Positions 62,297-64,000 of a DNA stretch of 64,000 nt are shown in pieces. Positions within the stretch are counted from its first letter, which is position 1. The number at the start of each line of letters is the position of its first letter. The stretch spans positions 5,377,501 to 5,441,500 of the forward strand of contig NC_021237.1 of assembly GCF_000397205.1 (NCBI RefSeq), given 5' to 3'. The stretch is from Pseudomonas protegens CHA0 (GTDB lineage: Bacteria; Pseudomonadota; Gammaproteobacteria; Pseudomonadales; Pseudomonadaceae). The notes beneath the pieces are model-generated. The model was not told where the DNA came from and made no database searches. It was given only the letters and a program-made list of their open reading frames with translations. The translations under genes and the position numbers were made by a program.

Positions 62297-64000
62297 TCAG
62301 GCCGCCTGCACCCTGACCGGCACCCCGTTCAACGCTGCATTTCCCGACAGCACATCGAGCTGGCGCTCGTCGGTCAGGTCATTGGCGCTGCAACCCGGCT
62401 GCTCCGTGGCTATGTTCATCTGCACGCCCGGACGCCCATGCCCCCAGCCATGGGGCAGGCTCACAACCCCCGGCATCATCTCGGCGCTGGCCAGCACTTC
62501 GACTTCCACCGCGCCGACCCGTGAACTGATGCGTACCCGTTGACCGTCCTGCAAACCCCGGTGAGCCAGATCCTGCGGATGCATCAGCAGTTGGTGACGA
62601 GGCTTGCCCTTCACCAGGCGGTGATAGTTGTGCATCCAGGAGTTGTTACTGCGCACATGCCTGCGGCCGATCAACAACAATTCCCCCTCCTGCGGCGCCT
62701 CCAGGGCAGCAAAGCGCTCCAGGTCGGCCATGATCGCCGGCGGCGCAGCCTGGACCCGCAGGTTTTCGGTTTTCAGGCGCCCGGCCAGATTCGGCTGCAG
62801 CGGCCCCAGATCGATGCCATGGGGATGCTCGGCCAGCGTCGCCAATGACAGCTTGAACGGCGAGGCGTCGCCATAAGGCCCGGCACGCAGCCCCATATCA
62901 ATCATTTGCGCCGGAGCGATGGTCGGCTTGAGCGAGCTTTCGGTGCGCTCGGCAAAGGCCTTGGCCAGGCCGACGAAGATCTCCCAGTCGTGCAGTGCAC
63001 CTTCGGGCTTGGGCAGGATCGCCCGGTTGAAACGGCTGACATTGCGCACCGCGAACAGATTGAACGTGGTGTCGTAGTGATCATTTTCCAGGGCCGAGGT
63101 GGACGGCAGGATCAAGTCGGCATAGCGGGTGGTTTCGTTGATGTACAGGTCGATGCTGAGCATGAACTCCAAGCCATCCAGCGCCTGCTCCAGCTGCCGG
63201 CCATTGGGCGTGGACAGCACCGGGTTGCCCGCCACCGTGATCAGCGCCCGTACCTGCCCCTCCCCTTCGGTGAGCATCTCTTCTGCCAGGGCCGACACCG
63301 GCAACTCGCCGCCGTATTCCGGAAGCCCGGAAACCCGGCTCTGCCAGGCATTGAAGTGGCCGCCCGAAGTCGCCGCTACCAGATCCACCGCGGGGCTGGT
63401 ACACAAGGCGCCACCCACGCGGTCGAGGTTGCCGGTGACCAGGTTGAGCAATTGCAGCAACCAATGGCACAGCGTGCCGAAGGCCTGGGTCGAGACGCCC
63501 ATGCGCCCGTAGCAGACCGCTCTGTCGGCCGAGGCGAAATCCCTGGCCAGTTGGCGGATCTGTGGCGCCGCAATGGCGCACAGGGGGCTCATCGCCTCCG
63601 CCGTGAACCGGGATATGGCCTGGCGCACCTCGGCCAGCCCATCCACCTGCAAGTGACTGTCGCGGGTCGGCCCCTCTTCGAAGATGCTGTTGAGCAGGCC
63701 AAACAGCAGCGCGACATCGCCCCCCGGGCGGACAAACAGATGCTGGTCGGCCATGGCCGCGGTTTCGCTGCGCCGCGGATCGACCACCACTACCTTGCCG
63801 CCACGGGCCTGGATCGCTTTCAGGCGCTTTTCCACATCCGGAACGGTCATGATGCTGCCGTTGGACGCCAGGGGATTGCCGCCAAGAATCAACATGAAAT
63901 CGGTGTGATCGATATCCGGAATCGGCAACAGCAAGCCGTGGCCATACATCAGGTAGCTGGTCAGGTGCTGAGGCAATTGGTCGACCGAGGTAGCCGAGAA
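62297..64000 (-). CDS. Molybdopterin oxidoreductase (5' end cut by window)
   Basis: C-terminal ~567 residues of a DMSO-reductase-family enzyme. Seen are the cofactor-domain segments LILGGNPLASNGSIM, KVVVVDPRRSETAAMAD, and TVAGNPVLSTPNGRQLEQAL, and the C-terminal molydopterin dinucleotide-binding barrel (HNYHRLVKGKPRHQLLMHPQDL, VSLPHGWGHGRPG). The frame is open to the window end (FSATSVDQL...), so the N-terminal Fe-S region and the start are missing. The sequence fits the assimilatory formate dehydrogenase/nitrate-reductase-like group of uncertain substrate. Confidence 0.87.
   Translation of the reverse strand, partial: FSATSVDQLPQHLTSYLMYGHGLLLPIPDIDHTDFMLILGGNPLASNGSIMTVPDVEKRLKAIQARGGKVVVVDPRRSETAAMADQHLFVRPGGDVALLFGLLNSIFEEGPTRDSHLQVDGLAEVRQAISRFTAEAMSPLCAIAAPQIRQLARDFASADRAVCYGRMGVSTQAFGTLCHWLLQLLNLVTGNLDRVGGALCTSPAVDLVAATSGGHFNAWQSRVSGLPEYGGELPVSALAEEMLTEGEGQVRALITVAGNPVLSTPNGRQLEQALDGLEFMLSIDLYINETTRYADLILPSTSALENDHYDTTFNLFAVRNVSRFNRAILPKPEGALHDWEIFVGLAKAFAERTESSLKPTIAPAQMIDMGLRAGPYGDASPFKLSLATLAEHPHGIDLGPLQPNLAGRLKTENLRVQAAPPAIMADLERFAALEAPQEGELLLIGRRHVRSNNSWMHNYHRLVKGKPRHQLLMHPQDLAHRGLQDGQRVRISSRVGAVEVEVLASAEMMPGVVSLPHGWGHGRPGVQMNIATEQPGCSANDLTDERQLDVLSGNAALNGVPVRVQAA

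Overview
The window is GC-rich chromosomal DNA of a Pseudomonas, most likely from the fluorescens group. Many blocks have the same gene order as I recall from Pseudomonas aeruginosa: sadC next to a class I fumarase; argP/lysE/sodB/bifA/icmP; colRS next to groESL/fxsA; and argG/motY/pyrC/rnt/peroxiredoxin/bfd/bfr/grxD. REP-type palindromes typical of the genus lie between genes. I see no tRNA, rRNA, CRISPR array, insertion sequence or prophage. Identifications come from reading the sequence and from remembered family features; no database search was run.

Layout. 1-7.5 kb: the cut 5' part of a membrane diguanylate cyclase (sadC-like), a fumarase, and a DctB/DctD-type two-component pair beside an alpha-ketoglutarate permease that has a sigma-54 promoter and a DctD-like upstream site. 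7.5-22 kb is accessory: a four-repeat membrane protein, a secreted protein made of 13 nearly identical 13-residue repeats, small enzymes, an AruI-like decarboxylase with an aldehyde dehydrogenase, several LysR/AraC regulators, a variant metallo-beta-lactamase-fold protein and a DHA2 efflux pump. 22-27 kb: a secreted tandem-Cache protein, a coiled-coil membrane protein, a short-chain epimerase, and argP with a LysE-type amino-acid exporter. 27-36 kb: sodB, bifA, and two iron-linked transcription units with imelysin lipoproteins, a di-haem oxidoreductase and a DUF1513 protein, followed by a small secreted protein. 36-45 kb: the envelope-stress system ColRS with its methyltransferase/inaA partner operon and a divergent LTA-synthase-like sulfatase, then groESL, fxsA and hugZ. 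45-54.5 kb: an SDR, the Fe-S carrier Mrp/ApbC, metG, and an unusual Rnf-like operon ending in nth and a PA3496-type small gene. 54.6-64 kb: an orphan LuxR-type response regulator, argG, motY, pyrC-rnt, a peroxiredoxin, the iron-storage pair bfd and bfr, grxD, and the 3' part of a molybdopterin oxidoreductase cut by the window end.

Functional threads. Iron and redox are prominent (sodB, icmP unit, bfd/bfr, grxD, apbC, hugZ, peroxiredoxin), with Fur-like sites seen before icmP and bfd. Envelope maintenance is the second theme (ColRS, inaA, sulfatase). Motility and c-di-GMP are represented by sadC, bifA and motY.

The two most unusual items are (i) an Rnf operon that has no rnfC, whose RnfB has lost its membrane anchor and gained a long RnfC-tail-like extension, and whose RnfA/RnfE have lost three of the four membrane cysteines that normally hold an Fe-S cluster; and (ii) the 39-bp tandem-repeat gene at 8.7-9.2 kb, whose repeat copies differ almost only at synonymous positions.
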